DNA of 39,459 nucleotides from Anaerolineales bacterium (lineage in GTDB: Bacteria > Chloroflexota > Anaerolineae > Anaerolineales > UBA6663). Under the pieces are notes generated by a model, which was not told where the DNA came from, did no database searches, and saw nothing but the letters and a program-made list of their open reading frames with translations. Location of the stretch: contig JADZEK010000161.1 of assembly GCA_020850595.1 (NCBI GenBank), positions 1 to 39,459 of the forward strand, given 5' to 3'. Positions 31,922 to 39,459 of the stretch are shown piece by piece. Each line of letters opens with the position of its first letter. Position 1 is the stretch's first letter. The translations under genes were made by a program, and so were the position numbers.

Positions 31922-32791
31922 TCAGGCCGCGGGCGGCCGCAGGCGTTCGAGCTGGGGGAAATGAACAAGCTCATGACAGGCGAAGTAGCTCACCTGGTGA
32001 TACAGGCACAGTTCGCCAAACTCCTCGTGCCGGCCGCGCCGCCACCAATCGGCCGGCGGCAAGCTTTCGAGCCGGGCCAGGGTGCGGGCGCGCGAAGCAT
32101 AATAGGCCTCCAAGATTTCCCGCAGCGCGGGCGGCCGGCCTGCCTCGCTTCTGGCCCAGGCAAACACAGCCTGAGACGCGAGCGGCGGGTTCTCCTGGTC
32201 GAGGATCAGGTTGACCCGCTCTTCAAGGACGCCCTGGGCATCGCGCAAGTGGGCGATGGTTTGGCGCAATGACCAACTGCCGTCCTCCGGCGGCTGGCTC
32301 ACAAGCGCCTCCGGCAGATCGGCCACGAGGCCGGCCAGCACCTTCGGCGTTGACCGGAGATGCTCCAGCGCCGCGAATGGATCGAGCGCCTCGAGCCAGT
32401 ACGTGCCGCGCCAGCGTTGGAAGGTGGCCGGCTGCGCCCCGCAGGTCGGGCACGGGCCGGCCACCGGCCCCAGGCTGACATGCCCGCAGGTGCGGCAGAC
32501 GAACGGATCGGGCGCCTCGGCATACTGGCTGAGCCGACCCGCGGCTTGGGCCGCGCGCGCGTGCCGGAGCGCGGCCAACAGGTCGTCCGGGGTTCCCAAC
32601 TCGGCCAGTGATTGGATGGCCCGATCCGCTTCATCCAACCAGGCGGCCGGGTTGCTGGGCAGGTTGAACTGGTGCGCGGCCTGGGTGAGGCGCGAGGCGC
32701 AGGCCGCGCGCAGCAGCTTGGCCTGGTTGAACTGGCCTTCATCCTCCAGCCGGGCCGCCAGCGCGAGCGCATGTGTGATTGCAGCGAGCAT
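31922..32791 (-). CDS. Rubredoxin-like zinc/iron ribbon fused to a DinB domain
   Basis: A 289-aa protein with three parts. Residues 1-90 are helical and resemble a small ferritin/rubrerythrin-type bundle only loosely. Residues 99-117 hold CRTCG and CPTCG (C99, C102, C114, C117), the spacing of the rubredoxin-like tail of rubrerythrins. Residues about 150-289 are a DinB four-helix domain, with WSLRQTIAHLRDAQ and a C-terminal HELVHFPQLERL supplying metal-ligand histidines. DinB proteins include thiol-dependent metalloenzymes; the exact reaction cannot be given. AGGAGG is 8 nt before ATG 32791. It has its own promoter and hairpin leader. Part of its sequence is duplicated upstream at 32885-32958. 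Confidence 0.75.
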   Translation of the reverse strand: MLAAITHALALAARLEDEGQFNQAKLLRAACASRLTQAAHQFNLPSNPAAWLDEADRAIQSLAELGTPDDLLAALRHARAAQAAGRLSQYAEAPDPFVCRTCGHVSLGPVAGPCPTCGAQPATFQRWRGTYWLEALDPFAALEHLRSTPKVLAGLVADLPEALVSQPPEDGSWSLRQTIAHLRDAQGVLEERVNLILDQENPPLASQAVFAWARSEAGRPPALREILEAYYASRARTLARLESLPPADWWRRGRHEEFGELCLYHQVSYFACHELVHFPQLERLRPPAA

Positions 32792-33008
32792 GACATGACC
32801 TCCTGATATTTCGACGAACCCAGTCGTGGGCCTATCAGCGCGGGCAGTGGTCGGCCCAGCAGATCAGGCTGGGCACGGGCCCGCGAACGGATCGGGCGCA
32901 GCGGCATACTGGCTGAGCCGGCCCGCGGGTTGGGCCGCGTGCGCGTGCCGGAGCGCCGCGGTTCGGTTGTGACGCGGCAACGCGATAACTCAGACAGGCT
33001 TACTCTGC
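32792..33008. other. Leader of the DinB-fusion gene
   Basis: The region between the hairpin at 33009 and ATG 32791 includes the duplicated DinB-fusion gene fragment described separately. No independent gene is visible. Confidence 0.4.
32885..32958 (-). repeat. Duplicated fragment of the adjacent DinB-fusion gene
   Basis: 32885-32958 repeats 32501-32574 in direct orientation with about five mismatches over some 72 bp, 384 bp apart. The matching original encodes the stretch just before the ribbon cysteines. Just left of the copy, GGGCACGGGCC also matches the gene, suggesting a larger duplicated piece with an internal deletion. It is a non-coding remnant in the leader. Confidence 0.75.
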
Positions 33009-33046
33009 AAAAACACAAGAGCCAGCAGGTGATGGGCTGGCTCTTG
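33009..33046 (-). terminator. GAGCCAG hairpin in the DinB-fusion leader
   Basis: An 11-bp perfect stem, 33016-33026 with 33036-33046, and a 9-nt loop, followed on the minus strand by TGTTTTTGC. It lies downstream of a promoter and 218 nt before the start codon, so it could attenuate the gene or end a short transcript. Confidence 0.6.
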
Positions 33047-33111
33047 CGGCGGGGGCCATGAAGCGCCTGATCTTTCACAGCGTCATCTCGGTTGGCTGCG
33101 CTTGTGTGTTT

Positions 33112-33141
33112 ATATTGCACGCATTCCATCCGGCCTGTCAA
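33112..33141 (-). promoter_or_regulatory. Probable promoter of the DinB-fusion gene
   Basis: TTGACA (33136-33141, minus strand), an 18-bp spacer and CAATAT (33112-33117). It shares the -35 box with the two PaaX-type promoters but lacks their ATCACGAT and TCTCACT boxes at the same positions. Confidence 0.45.
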
Positions 33142-33258
33142 TCACCTGCGAGCGACAGGCGCTGACTATCGTCGGTGCGGCCCGGCAGGCCGCGCCGGCC
33201 GGACGGGCACCGGGCGGTACCGCTCTTCAACGGAGGGAACAGTCGCCGCCTTCATCGG

Positions 33259-34539
33259 TCAGAGGTGTGCGGTGCGCCCGGCCAGCTCCAAGACCGTTCG
33301 TCCTACGGCGGCGATGGTGGCGGGCGTCAGGCCGGCCTGGAGGACTTCACGGTAAGGGCGATGGCCCGAGACGGCGTCGAACAGCGCGCGCCGCAGCGGT
33401 GGACATTGCTCGGCCGCGCGCACGATGGCCGTCATCAGCCCCGTGCGCGCGGCCCAGATGGTGAAGTGGCGCACGCTTTGGCCGTAGGGCATGTCGGCGA
33501 CGAGGTCGCGATTGGCCGCATGATAGGCGCGAAAGGCTGCCGCCGATATGCCCTGGCGCAGAATGACCTGGGCGGCCCGCACGCCCGTCTGGATGCCGCT
33601 GGTCACTCCCTTACCTTTGAATGCCCGGACCAGCCCGCCGGCGTCGCCGACCATGACGTAGCGGTCGCCGCTGCTGCCATGCGCCAGCCCATTAGGAAAG
33701 CGGCCGCGAAAGTACCGCAGATCATTGGCGTCTAGTCGGCCGGCGTTTTCCAGACCGGGCAGAACCCGCCGCACCATCGGCAAGCGTAAGAAGGCCTCCA
33801 TGTGGCGCGCGCCAACCGCGGCTCCGGCGATGTTGAGCGTTAGGTGGTTGCCTTTGGGCGTGATAGCCCCAAATTCGACCGCCTGGACCGCAGGAATGAA
33901 GGCGTGGATGCGGCTGCCGAAGGCGGCGATGGCCTCGCCTCCGGGATGATATTTGGTCACCACTGAGACGAGCGCCGGGGGGGGCCGGTAGGCGGTCGTG
34001 CGCCGAAAGATGGCCGCCGCGCCCTCGTCGAGGCCGAAGGCCCCCACGACCACATCGGCCGCCAACGGCCCGACCTCGGTATAAGCCATTACCTGGTCCG
34101 CATGGAACTCGAGGTCGGTCAGCCGGCCCGAGACCACCTCCACCCCCTTCGCCTGCGCCGCCTCGACCATGTAGCTGTCAAAGTGGAGGCGCCGGACGGC
34201 CAGCGACGGCTCGCATGCGCCGTCGAGCAGGATGTCAGCGGCAGTGGTGTGGAGGACATACCCAGTGATCGTCGCCCGGGTTAGGTGATGGGGAAACGCC
34301 AGGTCGAGTTCGTCGCGCAGCAACTCGACGATGGGTGGCGACAGCACGCCGGCGCACTGGTTATAGTGCCCGCCGTTGGCGAAGCGCTTGCCCTCGACAA
34401 CGACCACGCGCACCTGCCGGCCCAGGGCGCGCGCGCCCTGTTGCAGCGCCAGCGCGGTGGCAATGCCGGCCGGGCCCCCGCCGACGACCACGGCCGTCGC
34501 GTGGTCAGCCAACGGCCCCAGGCCCCTCCCGCCGCTCAT
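33259..34539 (-). CDS. Geranylgeranyl-reductase-family FAD oxidoreductase
   Basis: A 426-aa flavoprotein of the GGR/FixC-like group. It has the dinucleotide fold VVVGGGPAGIATALAL (17-32), CAGVLSP (typical YxxCAGG-like region of the family), and the second FAD motif VMVGDAGGLVRAFKGKG (about 295-311). Members reduce isoprenoid chains or pass electrons to quinones. It is a paralogue of the gene at 35159-36574: both end with a (S/T)GxxPYR(D/E) motif. A cyclic-nucleotide-binding gene lies between them. ATG 34539 starts it. Substrate unknown; archaeal-type lipid or menaquinone side-chain reduction are family precedents. Confidence 0.82.
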   Translation of the reverse strand: MSGGRGLGPLADHATAVVVGGGPAGIATALALQQGARALGRQVRVVVVEGKRFANGGHYNQCAGVLSPPIVELLRDELDLAFPHHLTRATITGYVLHTTAADILLDGACEPSLAVRRLHFDSYMVEAAQAKGVEVVSGRLTDLEFHADQVMAYTEVGPLAADVVVGAFGLDEGAAAIFRRTTAYRPPPALVSVVTKYHPGGEAIAAFGSRIHAFIPAVQAVEFGAITPKGNHLTLNIAGAAVGARHMEAFLRLPMVRRVLPGLENAGRLDANDLRYFRGRFPNGLAHGSSGDRYVMVGDAGGLVRAFKGKGVTSGIQTGVRAAQVILRQGISAAAFRAYHAANRDLVADMPYGQSVRHFTIWAARTGLMTAIVRAAEQCPPLRRALFDAVSGHRPYREVLQAGLTPATIAAVGRTVLELAGRTAHL

Positions 34540-34670
34540 CTACGCCCCTTGACGCACCGCCGGCCGCGGCGGGCCGGCGCCGATTGGCCAAGACTCTGGG
34601 CGCGCCGGCGCGCCGTGCGGCGCGGCGTCCTGTGCAGGTGCTCACTGCTCATAGGGCGGGGATAGTTACG

Positions 34671-35090
34671 CTATGGCGCGGGCGCGTCCCGCTGTCGCAG
34701 GTGCTCGTGTAAGGATTCCCGCACCACCGTATTCAGGAGGGCTACCTCGTTGTTCAATTCCTTCACTTGTTGGCACAGGCTCTGGACCAGGCCAAAGGCC
34801 AGCGTCGGATCTTCCTGGATGCGGCGCAGAAAGGTCTTGCGGTCAATGCTCAGCACGCGCGTGGCTTCGAGGGCGCGGGCGCTGGCGGCATGCTGCTCGC
34901 GATTGAAGAGTGCCAGTTCGCCCAGGAAGTCGCCCTCCCGGCAGCACTTGAGCGACACCTCACCGCCGTCCCGTTCGATGAACACCTCCACCTTGCCTTC
35001 CAGAATGACATACATACACTCACCGGGCGCTCCCTGCTGCACGATGATCTGTCCGGGGGCGTAAGGCGCCCCCAAGGCTCCCGTCTCCAT
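34671..35090 (-). CDS. Stand-alone cyclic-nucleotide-binding-like domain
   Basis: A 139-aa protein formed by one cNMP-binding beta-barrel (PGQIIVQQGAPGECMYVILEG and GDFLGELALF) and a C-terminal helix rich in Leu/Val. It has no DNA-binding domain. In the phosphate cassette the Glu is kept (GELAL), but the Arg that holds the cyclic phosphate in Crp is replaced by His and the next Ser by Ala (REQHAASARA). Binding of cAMP is therefore doubtful. GGAGGAG precedes ATG 35090. It probably modulates the flanking flavoproteins. Confidence 0.8.
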   Translation of the reverse strand: METGALGAPYAPGQIIVQQGAPGECMYVILEGKVEVFIERDGGEVSLKCCREGDFLGELALFNREQHAASARALEATRVLSIDRKTFLRRIQEDPTLAFGLVQSLCQQVKELNNEVALLNTVVRESLHEHLRQRDAPAP

Positions 35091-35158
35091 CCTCTCCTCC
35101 TCTCACGCGCCGGTCGGGCGGGGAGTCAGCCCCTCTGGCAGGCTGCCGGCTCACCGGC

Positions 35159-36574
35159 CTATCCGCTCGCCCCTTCCCCAGGCGCGCCTATGCGTTGCCC
35201 ATGCTCCGGCGTCGCGTGCTCCGGATGGACCAGCACGCGGCCGGCCCGGTCGGCCAGGGCTACAGCCAGGTGCCCGAGAAATTCGAGCCAGAAGGCCGGG
35301 TGTAACGTCCGCAGCAGGATATCGCGGTACGGTGAGCTGCCGGTGAAGGTGTCCCACAGCACGAGGCTCATGCGCCGCGGCCGGTTCGACTGGCGCTGTT
35401 CGCGGCTTGTCATCCGCACCACGGCGCGCTGGGCAAAGATGCGGTGCTGGATCTGGCGGGTTACGAAGAAGACCAGCTTGCCAAGCAGATTGTCACCGGC
35501 AATGCTCCGGCAGGTTGGCAAGTAATGCTGGGCAAAGTCTGCGGCGGAAGTTCCATGAAAGATCACGGTGGCGGCGGCTGCCTTGGCGGTGCGATAGGCT
35601 GAGCCGATGCCATCCTTGTAAAGGCGCGTGACACTGCAATCGCCGATGAAGACAATCTGGTCGCCGTAGGGCTGCTGCGCGCCCTCCACGGCGATGCGCG
35701 GCTGGCACTGGCAGACGCTCTGATCGGGGCGCCAGTCCGGCGGCATCATCCGCTGGACTTCGGGCGACTCAGTCAGTGACCGCACCAGCCGCTCATCAAT
35801 GCCTTCACCCAGCAGGCAGAGCGTCACGTAGTCGCCCTTGGGGATGATCGCGGCGAACTCAAGGCCGGGTAGGTTGAGCAGAAAGACGTGCATCGAATCA
35901 CCCAAGTACTGGGCGATCTGGGCTTGGCCCAAATGGTATTCGCAAATGTAGGTCTTCACCGTGCGCGGCGGCCGGTAGGCCAGGTTCAGGTTCTCAAACA
36001 GCCGGTGGGCCGCGCTGTTGACTCCGGCAGTCACGACCAGCAGGTCGTAGGCTTGGGCCGGCTGGCCGCGGACGGTCAGCTGCCAGCGACCGTCCTGCCG
36101 CGCGATGCGCTCCACCCGCCCGCGTGTAACACGCGCTCCCTTGCTTTGCGCCAGACCGAGCAGGTGACCATCGAAGCCGCCCCACTTCAGCTCCTTCAAC
36201 CCACGCGGGCCGGGCGCCCGGTAGACGGCGCCGATACGCTTCTCCATTCTGGGGGTCTGGATCAGGACACTGCCTACGTCGGTATGCAGCGTGTAGGAGG
36301 CAATGCCGCGCTGGACAATGTTGGTCGGGAGCCGGATGCCCTCAGTCGCCAGATGCTGGACCAGCGACTCTGAGATGATGCCGCCGCACATGTTGCAACC
36401 CTGAGGCCCCGGCACGGAGAAGTCGCGTGGCTCGAAGATGTCAACCTGGAGGCCCAAGCCGATGCGCTCGGCCATCTCCAGCAGAAAGTAGCTAAAGAAT
36501 GACCCGGCCGGCCCGCCGCCAATCACCCCGACCCGGGAACCCTCTTCCAGTTTGACATCGTCGTGACCGTCCAT
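35159..36574 (-). CDS. Geranylgeranyl-reductase-family FAD oxidoreductase
   Basis: A 471-aa flavoprotein, paralogue of the 426-aa one. FAD motifs are VGVIGGGPAGSFFSYFLL (14-31) and IVFIGDCSVTRLYKDGIGS (about 310-330). Near the N-terminus lies GCNMCGGIISE (CxxC), which resembles the family's active-site cysteines. The C-terminal 110 residues hold hydrophobic stretches (LLGKLVFFVTRQIQ, FWLEFLGHLAVAL) that could touch the membrane, then a charged tail. AGGAGG precedes ATG 36574. A promoter with 11-bp direct repeats lies upstream. Reaction and substrate are not determined. Confidence 0.82.
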   Translation of the reverse strand: MDGHDDVKLEEGSRVGVIGGGPAGSFFSYFLLEMAERIGLGLQVDIFEPRDFSVPGPQGCNMCGGIISESLVQHLATEGIRLPTNIVQRGIASYTLHTDVGSVLIQTPRMEKRIGAVYRAPGPRGLKELKWGGFDGHLLGLAQSKGARVTRGRVERIARQDGRWQLTVRGQPAQAYDLLVVTAGVNSAAHRLFENLNLAYRPPRTVKTYICEYHLGQAQIAQYLGDSMHVFLLNLPGLEFAAIIPKGDYVTLCLLGEGIDERLVRSLTESPEVQRMMPPDWRPDQSVCQCQPRIAVEGAQQPYGDQIVFIGDCSVTRLYKDGIGSAYRTAKAAAATVIFHGTSAADFAQHYLPTCRSIAGDNLLGKLVFFVTRQIQHRIFAQRAVVRMTSREQRQSNRPRRMSLVLWDTFTGSSPYRDILLRTLHPAFWLEFLGHLAVALADRAGRVLVHPEHATPEHGQRIGAPGEGASG

Positions 36575-36628
36575 CTGCGCCTCCTGGCCTGCTGTGGCGT
36601 GGTTCTACTTCTGCCTGTGAACCCCAGG

Positions 36629-36671
36629 ATACTGAGCCGGCATTACGAGGTCGTTACGAACAGCGTTACTG
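36629..36671 (-). promoter_or_regulatory. Promoter with 11-12 bp-spaced direct repeats (AfsR/SARP-like layout)
   Basis: On the plus strand TTACGA (36643), TTACGA (36654) and TTACTG (36666) recur at 11 and 12 bp. Read on the minus strand, the nearest repeat ends 8 bp before a -10-like CAGTAT (36629-36634). Repeats with 11-bp steps and an 8-bp gap to the -10 are the known layout of SARP/AfsR activator sites. It precedes the 471-aa flavoprotein gene. Confidence 0.5.
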
Positions 36672-36730
36672 GGCGGCGAAGCGGAAAGATCCAAGCGCCG
36701 CCAGAATAGATCAGAGCGCCGGCGGTCGGA

Positions 36731-39271
36731 TCAGCTGAGGTCGGCCGGGGTTGTGCGACCCGCATACCCAGCCGCCGAAGCGGCCTCAAACGCCTCGTCG
36801 CCCAGGAGCGCCTGCGCTGTGCGGCGACCTCGCTCCCATTCGACCTGGTCAGCCGGCGCCAGCGGCGCGCCAATGACCTCCAGGATCGCCTGGGCGGTTC
36901 CGAACAAGCGCGCGCCCGCCTCCGCCTCGCCGCGGGCGACGTGCACTTCCGCCAGGGCCGCCAGGCACTCGGCGATGCCCTGCTGGTTGCGGTGCTCGCG
37001 CTGCAGCGCCAGGCTTTCCAGGAGCAGTGTCTCAGCCTGGCGGCAATCACCGCGGTGGCGCGCAAGGTGGGCCAGCTTGTGCAGCGCGGCCGCCAGGTCG
37101 AGGTGCCGGTCCGTCGCCCGGCACAAGCTCAGGGCCTCCGTATAGCAAGCCGCCGCGCGCTCGTCGTCGTCGTCCAGCCGCGCCAGGTCGCCCAGGCGGA
37201 TCAGGTTATCAACGATCGTGCCGGCGTCATCTAGCTTGCGCGCCCGCGCCACGCTCTCTTCATAGTGCCGGCGCGCCTCGGCCGTGTCGCCCAGGTGGCT
37301 GGCCACCAGTCCCAAGTCTCCAATCAGAACCGTGATCTCCGGCTCCAGCGCCAGCCGGCGGCTCAGGGCCAGGCTTTGCGCGAACAGGTCTTTGGCCGCA
37401 GCGTAGTCGCGCTGGTCGAAGAGCACGTGCCCGAGCACGTGCAGCGTGAACTCCAGGCCCCGGTCGTCGGCTGAGCCGCTGGGCGCGCCCAGCGCCTGCC
37501 AGATCGCCAGGCTGGCCTGGCAATTTGCTTGCGCCACGCCATAGTCGCCCTGCTGCCAGGCCATCACCGCCGCGCCGGTTAACGCCCGCGCGCGCGCGGC
37601 CACCGGCTCTGTCACGGCGGCCGCCGCCTGCTCCAGCCAGCGCCGGCCTTCCGCAATTTGGCCGCGCATGTGCCAGACCAGCGTCATGCCGGCCGCCAGC
37701 TCGGCCGCCGCCTGGGCGTTGTGGCCGCTCAACCCCCACGCCAGAGCGGCCCGCATGTTGTCCATTTCAGGCGTCACCTGCTCCAGGCAAGCGGCAATGG
37801 GCCGGCCCGCGTAAGCGTCAGCTTCGACGGCTTGCGCCAGGCCGGCGTAATACGCCAGATGCCGATCGCGGGCCTCGTTCGCCAGGCCCGCCGCCGCGAG
37901 CCGGTCCAGAGCGTACTCGCGAATGGTCCCCAACATCTGAAAGCGCGCCCCCGGCTCAGGCTCACGCCAGATCAGGCTCTTCTCAGTCAGTTGGGAAAGC
38001 CCTTCGCTCACGTCCCCATCCGGCTGAACGGCGGAGGCAACCGCCGGGCCGGCCACCGCCTGGGCGGCTTCGCGTGTCCAGCCGCCCACAAACACGCTGA
38101 GGCGCGCAAACAGCCGCTGTTCCTGGTCGGCCAACAGACCGTGGCTCCAATCGAGCACGCGCCGTAGAGTTTGCTGTCGGGCCGGCAGGTCACGCGGGCC
38201 GCTGGTGAGGACGGCCAGGCGGCCGCCCTCCAGGCGCGCCAGCAGTTCGGCCGGCCGCCACACACGCGTCTGCGTGGCGGCCAGCTCGATAGCGAGCGGC
38301 AGCCCGTCCAGTCGCCGGCAAATCTCACCGATGGCGATGGCGTCGGCCTGATCGGTCTTCACGGTCGGGCGGGCGGCTTGGGCGCGCGCCACGAATAAGG
38401 CGCCGGCGGCCGATTGCGCGAGCAGGCGACCGGCCTCGGCCCCGCCCGCCCTGAGCGCGGCCTGATTGGGGAGCGGCAAGGGTGACAGGGCCAGTTCAAC
38501 CTCGCCAGACAGCCGCAAGCGTTGTTGGCTGGTCGCCAGCACCTTCAGGCGCGGGGCGGCCGATAGCAGTTCGGCCACCAGGCCGGCGGCCGAGCCGCCG
38601 TCTGGCGCGGCCAGCAAGTGCTCAAGGTTGTCCAGTAGCAGAAGCCAGGGGTCCGGCTGCAGCGCAGTCTTCAGCGTCTCGAGCTCTGGTTTGTGTCTGG
38701 GCAGCGGCACATTGAACGCCTGGCACAGGTAGGGGGCGATCAGGTCGGCCTGGGCCAGGGCGGCCAAGCCGACGAATTGGACGCGCCCGGCAAAGTCGTC
38801 GAGCAACTCGGCAGCGGCCTGAAGCGCCAGGCGGGTTTTGCCGACCCCGGCCGGGCCGGTCAGCGTGACCAATCGCACGCTGTCACCCCTGAGCAGCTCA
38901 GCGATGGCCTGAAGCTCGGCTTCTCGACCGATGAACGAAGTTAACTGAGCCGGCAGAGGCGACGGAGACGCCGTGGGCGCGGGCGGTGACAGGTCGGCCT
39001 GAACAGGCCCATCCTCGAGCGCCAACCCCAGCGGGCTGCGCCGGCCGCGGGCGCAGGCCAGAAACAGCGCCCGTTCGTCTGGCGCGAGGCGCAGCGTGTC
39101 GGCCAGCCGTTCGGCCACCTGGCGGGAGGGCCGGCGCTCGTCGGCTTCAATCTTTTTGATCGTGACAGCCGCGCAGCCCACCAGGCGCGCCAGCGCTTCT
39201 TGAGTCAGGTCGAGGCGCTTGCGCCGGCGGCGAACCCAATAGCCGAACGAGGCCGTACGCTCTGTATCCAC
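36731..39271 (-). CDS. XRE-type HTH / NB-ARC ATPase / TPR regulator
   Basis: An 846-aa signal-transduction ATPase. An N-terminal XRE-like helix-turn-helix (about 10-65; LTQEALARLVGCAAVTIKKIE) is followed by an acidic/Pro linker, an NB-ARC domain with P-loop GPAGVGKT (139-146) and Walker B LLLLDN (about 210-215), a winged-helix part, and from about residue 500 onward TPR-like helical repeats. Such proteins activate adjacent genes in response to unknown signals and are common in Actinobacteria and Chloroflexota. Start is GTG at 39271, right after an in-frame stop, with no clear Shine-Dalgarno. It probably controls the flavoprotein genes downstream, whose promoter has AfsR-like repeats. Confidence 0.87.
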   Translation of the reverse strand: MDTERTASFGYWVRRRRKRLDLTQEALARLVGCAAVTIKKIEADERRPSRQVAERLADTLRLAPDERALFLACARGRRSPLGLALEDGPVQADLSPPAPTASPSPLPAQLTSFIGREAELQAIAELLRGDSVRLVTLTGPAGVGKTRLALQAAAELLDDFAGRVQFVGLAALAQADLIAPYLCQAFNVPLPRHKPELETLKTALQPDPWLLLLDNLEHLLAAPDGGSAAGLVAELLSAAPRLKVLATSQQRLRLSGEVELALSPLPLPNQAALRAGGAEAGRLLAQSAAGALFVARAQAARPTVKTDQADAIAIGEICRRLDGLPLAIELAATQTRVWRPAELLARLEGGRLAVLTSGPRDLPARQQTLRRVLDWSHGLLADQEQRLFARLSVFVGGWTREAAQAVAGPAVASAVQPDGDVSEGLSQLTEKSLIWREPEPGARFQMLGTIREYALDRLAAAGLANEARDRHLAYYAGLAQAVEADAYAGRPIAACLEQVTPEMDNMRAALAWGLSGHNAQAAAELAAGMTLVWHMRGQIAEGRRWLEQAAAAVTEPVAARARALTGAAVMAWQQGDYGVAQANCQASLAIWQALGAPSGSADDRGLEFTLHVLGHVLFDQRDYAAAKDLFAQSLALSRRLALEPEITVLIGDLGLVASHLGDTAEARRHYEESVARARKLDDAGTIVDNLIRLGDLARLDDDDERAAACYTEALSLCRATDRHLDLAAALHKLAHLARHRGDCRQAETLLLESLALQREHRNQQGIAECLAALAEVHVARGEAEAGARLFGTAQAILEVIGAPLAPADQVEWERGRRTAQALLGDEAFEAASAAGYAGRTTPADLS

Positions 39272-39323
39272 TTAGCGTTGCACGGTTGCGGATGCCACTT
39301 ACCAGACGCGAACTGTATCTCGG

Positions 39324-39353
39324 ATTGTACTCTAAGTAGTTTGACAATGTCAG
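39324..39353 (-). promoter_or_regulatory. Probable promoter of the large regulator
   Basis: Minus-strand CTGACA (39348-39353), an 18-bp spacer and TACAAT (39324-39329). TGACA-T-TGTCA is an inverted repeat overlapping the -35. It abuts the stop codon of the upstream partial gene. Confidence 0.5.
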
Positions 39354-39354
39354 A

Positions 39355-39459
39355 TTAGTCGAAACCGCGATGATTCTGCGCTTCCAGACGACTACTGGTC
39401 GAACGAGCTCGATTGACCAAATGCCGCACCACCAATTGCGTGGCCGCCTCGGGCGTCAA
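39355..39459 (-). CDS. 3' end of an unidentified gene, cut by the window edge
   Basis: The only minus-strand frame open to the window edge through this stretch ends in TAA at 39355. Its 34 residues finish LVNRARSTSSRLEAQNHRGFD, a plausible helical, charged C-terminus. No family can be named. A plus-strand frame starting near 39370 is also open, so the call is weak. Confidence 0.33.
   Translation of the reverse strand: MTPEAATQLVVRHLVNRARSTSSRLEAQNHRGFD

Noticed and set aside
33112..33141. Third copy of the shared PaaX-type operator
   Set aside because: Only the TTGACAG box matches; the ATCACGAT and TCTCACT boxes and the 16-bp spacer are missing.
1..39459. CRISPR array, integrase, transposase or phage genes
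   Set aside because: No regularly spaced repeats, no recombinase-like proteins and no terminal inverted repeats were seen.

Overview
The window is about 39.5 kb of high-GC DNA with almost every gene on the minus strand. It reads as an accessory catabolic region of an anaerobic or facultative bacterium, most likely a member of the Chloroflexota. That assignment is inferred from gene style: an orphan multi-pass membrane sensor domain of a type common there, a large XRE/NB-ARC/TPR regulator, a TrpB2-type tryptophan synthase and a PaaX regulator. No rRNA or other phylogenetic marker is present, so it stays a guess. I found no mobile element, integrase or CRISPR array.

Layout, left to right. 1-3358: the start of a gene running off the left edge, a membrane sensor-like protein and an ABC exporter. 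3446-3783: a strong minus-strand terminator and a decayed tRNA-Leu-like sequence. 3784-23839: about 20 kb of tightly packed minus-strand genes, often overlapping by a few bases. In order of transcription they are trpB2, iorA, iorB, a three-subunit molybdenum hydroxylase (FAD, 2Fe-2S, Mo), an aromatic/HisC-type aminotransferase, a VOC epimerase-like protein, an acyl-CoA dehydrogenase, a MaoC hydratase, an SDR dehydrogenase, a thiolase, a split B12-dependent acyl-CoA mutase (B12 subunit then catalytic subunit), a family III CoA transferase and hydantoinase/oxoprolinase subunits A and B. 23849-24281: a 101-aa cysteine-containing unknown protein and a possible 33-codon ORF. 24438-25289: paaX. 25375-31204: a second operon of a BamA/Oah-like ring hydrolase with a zinc-ribbon tail, four subunits of an ATP-dependent class I benzoyl-CoA reductase in Azoarcus (bzdNOPQ) order, and a hemerythrin-like protein. 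31922-36574: a rubredoxin/DinB fusion, two paralogous geranylgeranyl-reductase-family flavoproteins and a stand-alone cyclic-nucleotide-binding domain. 36731-39271: the large regulator, followed by the 3' end of another gene.

Inferred joint function: these genes match, step by step, the anaerobic indoleacetate pathway known from Aromatoleum (iaa genes), but entry differs. Tryptophan (possibly made from indole by TrpB2) would be transaminated to indolepyruvate, oxidised by IorAB straight to indoleacetyl-CoA, hydroxylated at ring C2 by the Mo enzyme, and ring-opened by HyuAB to an (aminophenyl)succinyl-CoA. CoA transfer, B12 rearrangement, beta-oxidation and thiolysis would give 2-aminobenzoyl-CoA plus acetyl-CoA. 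The bzd-type reductase would dearomatise it with ferredoxin electrons from IorAB, and the BamA-like enzyme would cut the ring. The paaX gene and the bamA-bzd operon carry nearly superimposable promoter/operator sequences, so they look co-regulated. The window lacks the dienoyl-CoA hydratase and hydroxyacyl-CoA dehydrogenase normally needed between reductase and hydrolase. I propose that loss of the 2-amino group by enamine hydrolysis makes them unnecessary.
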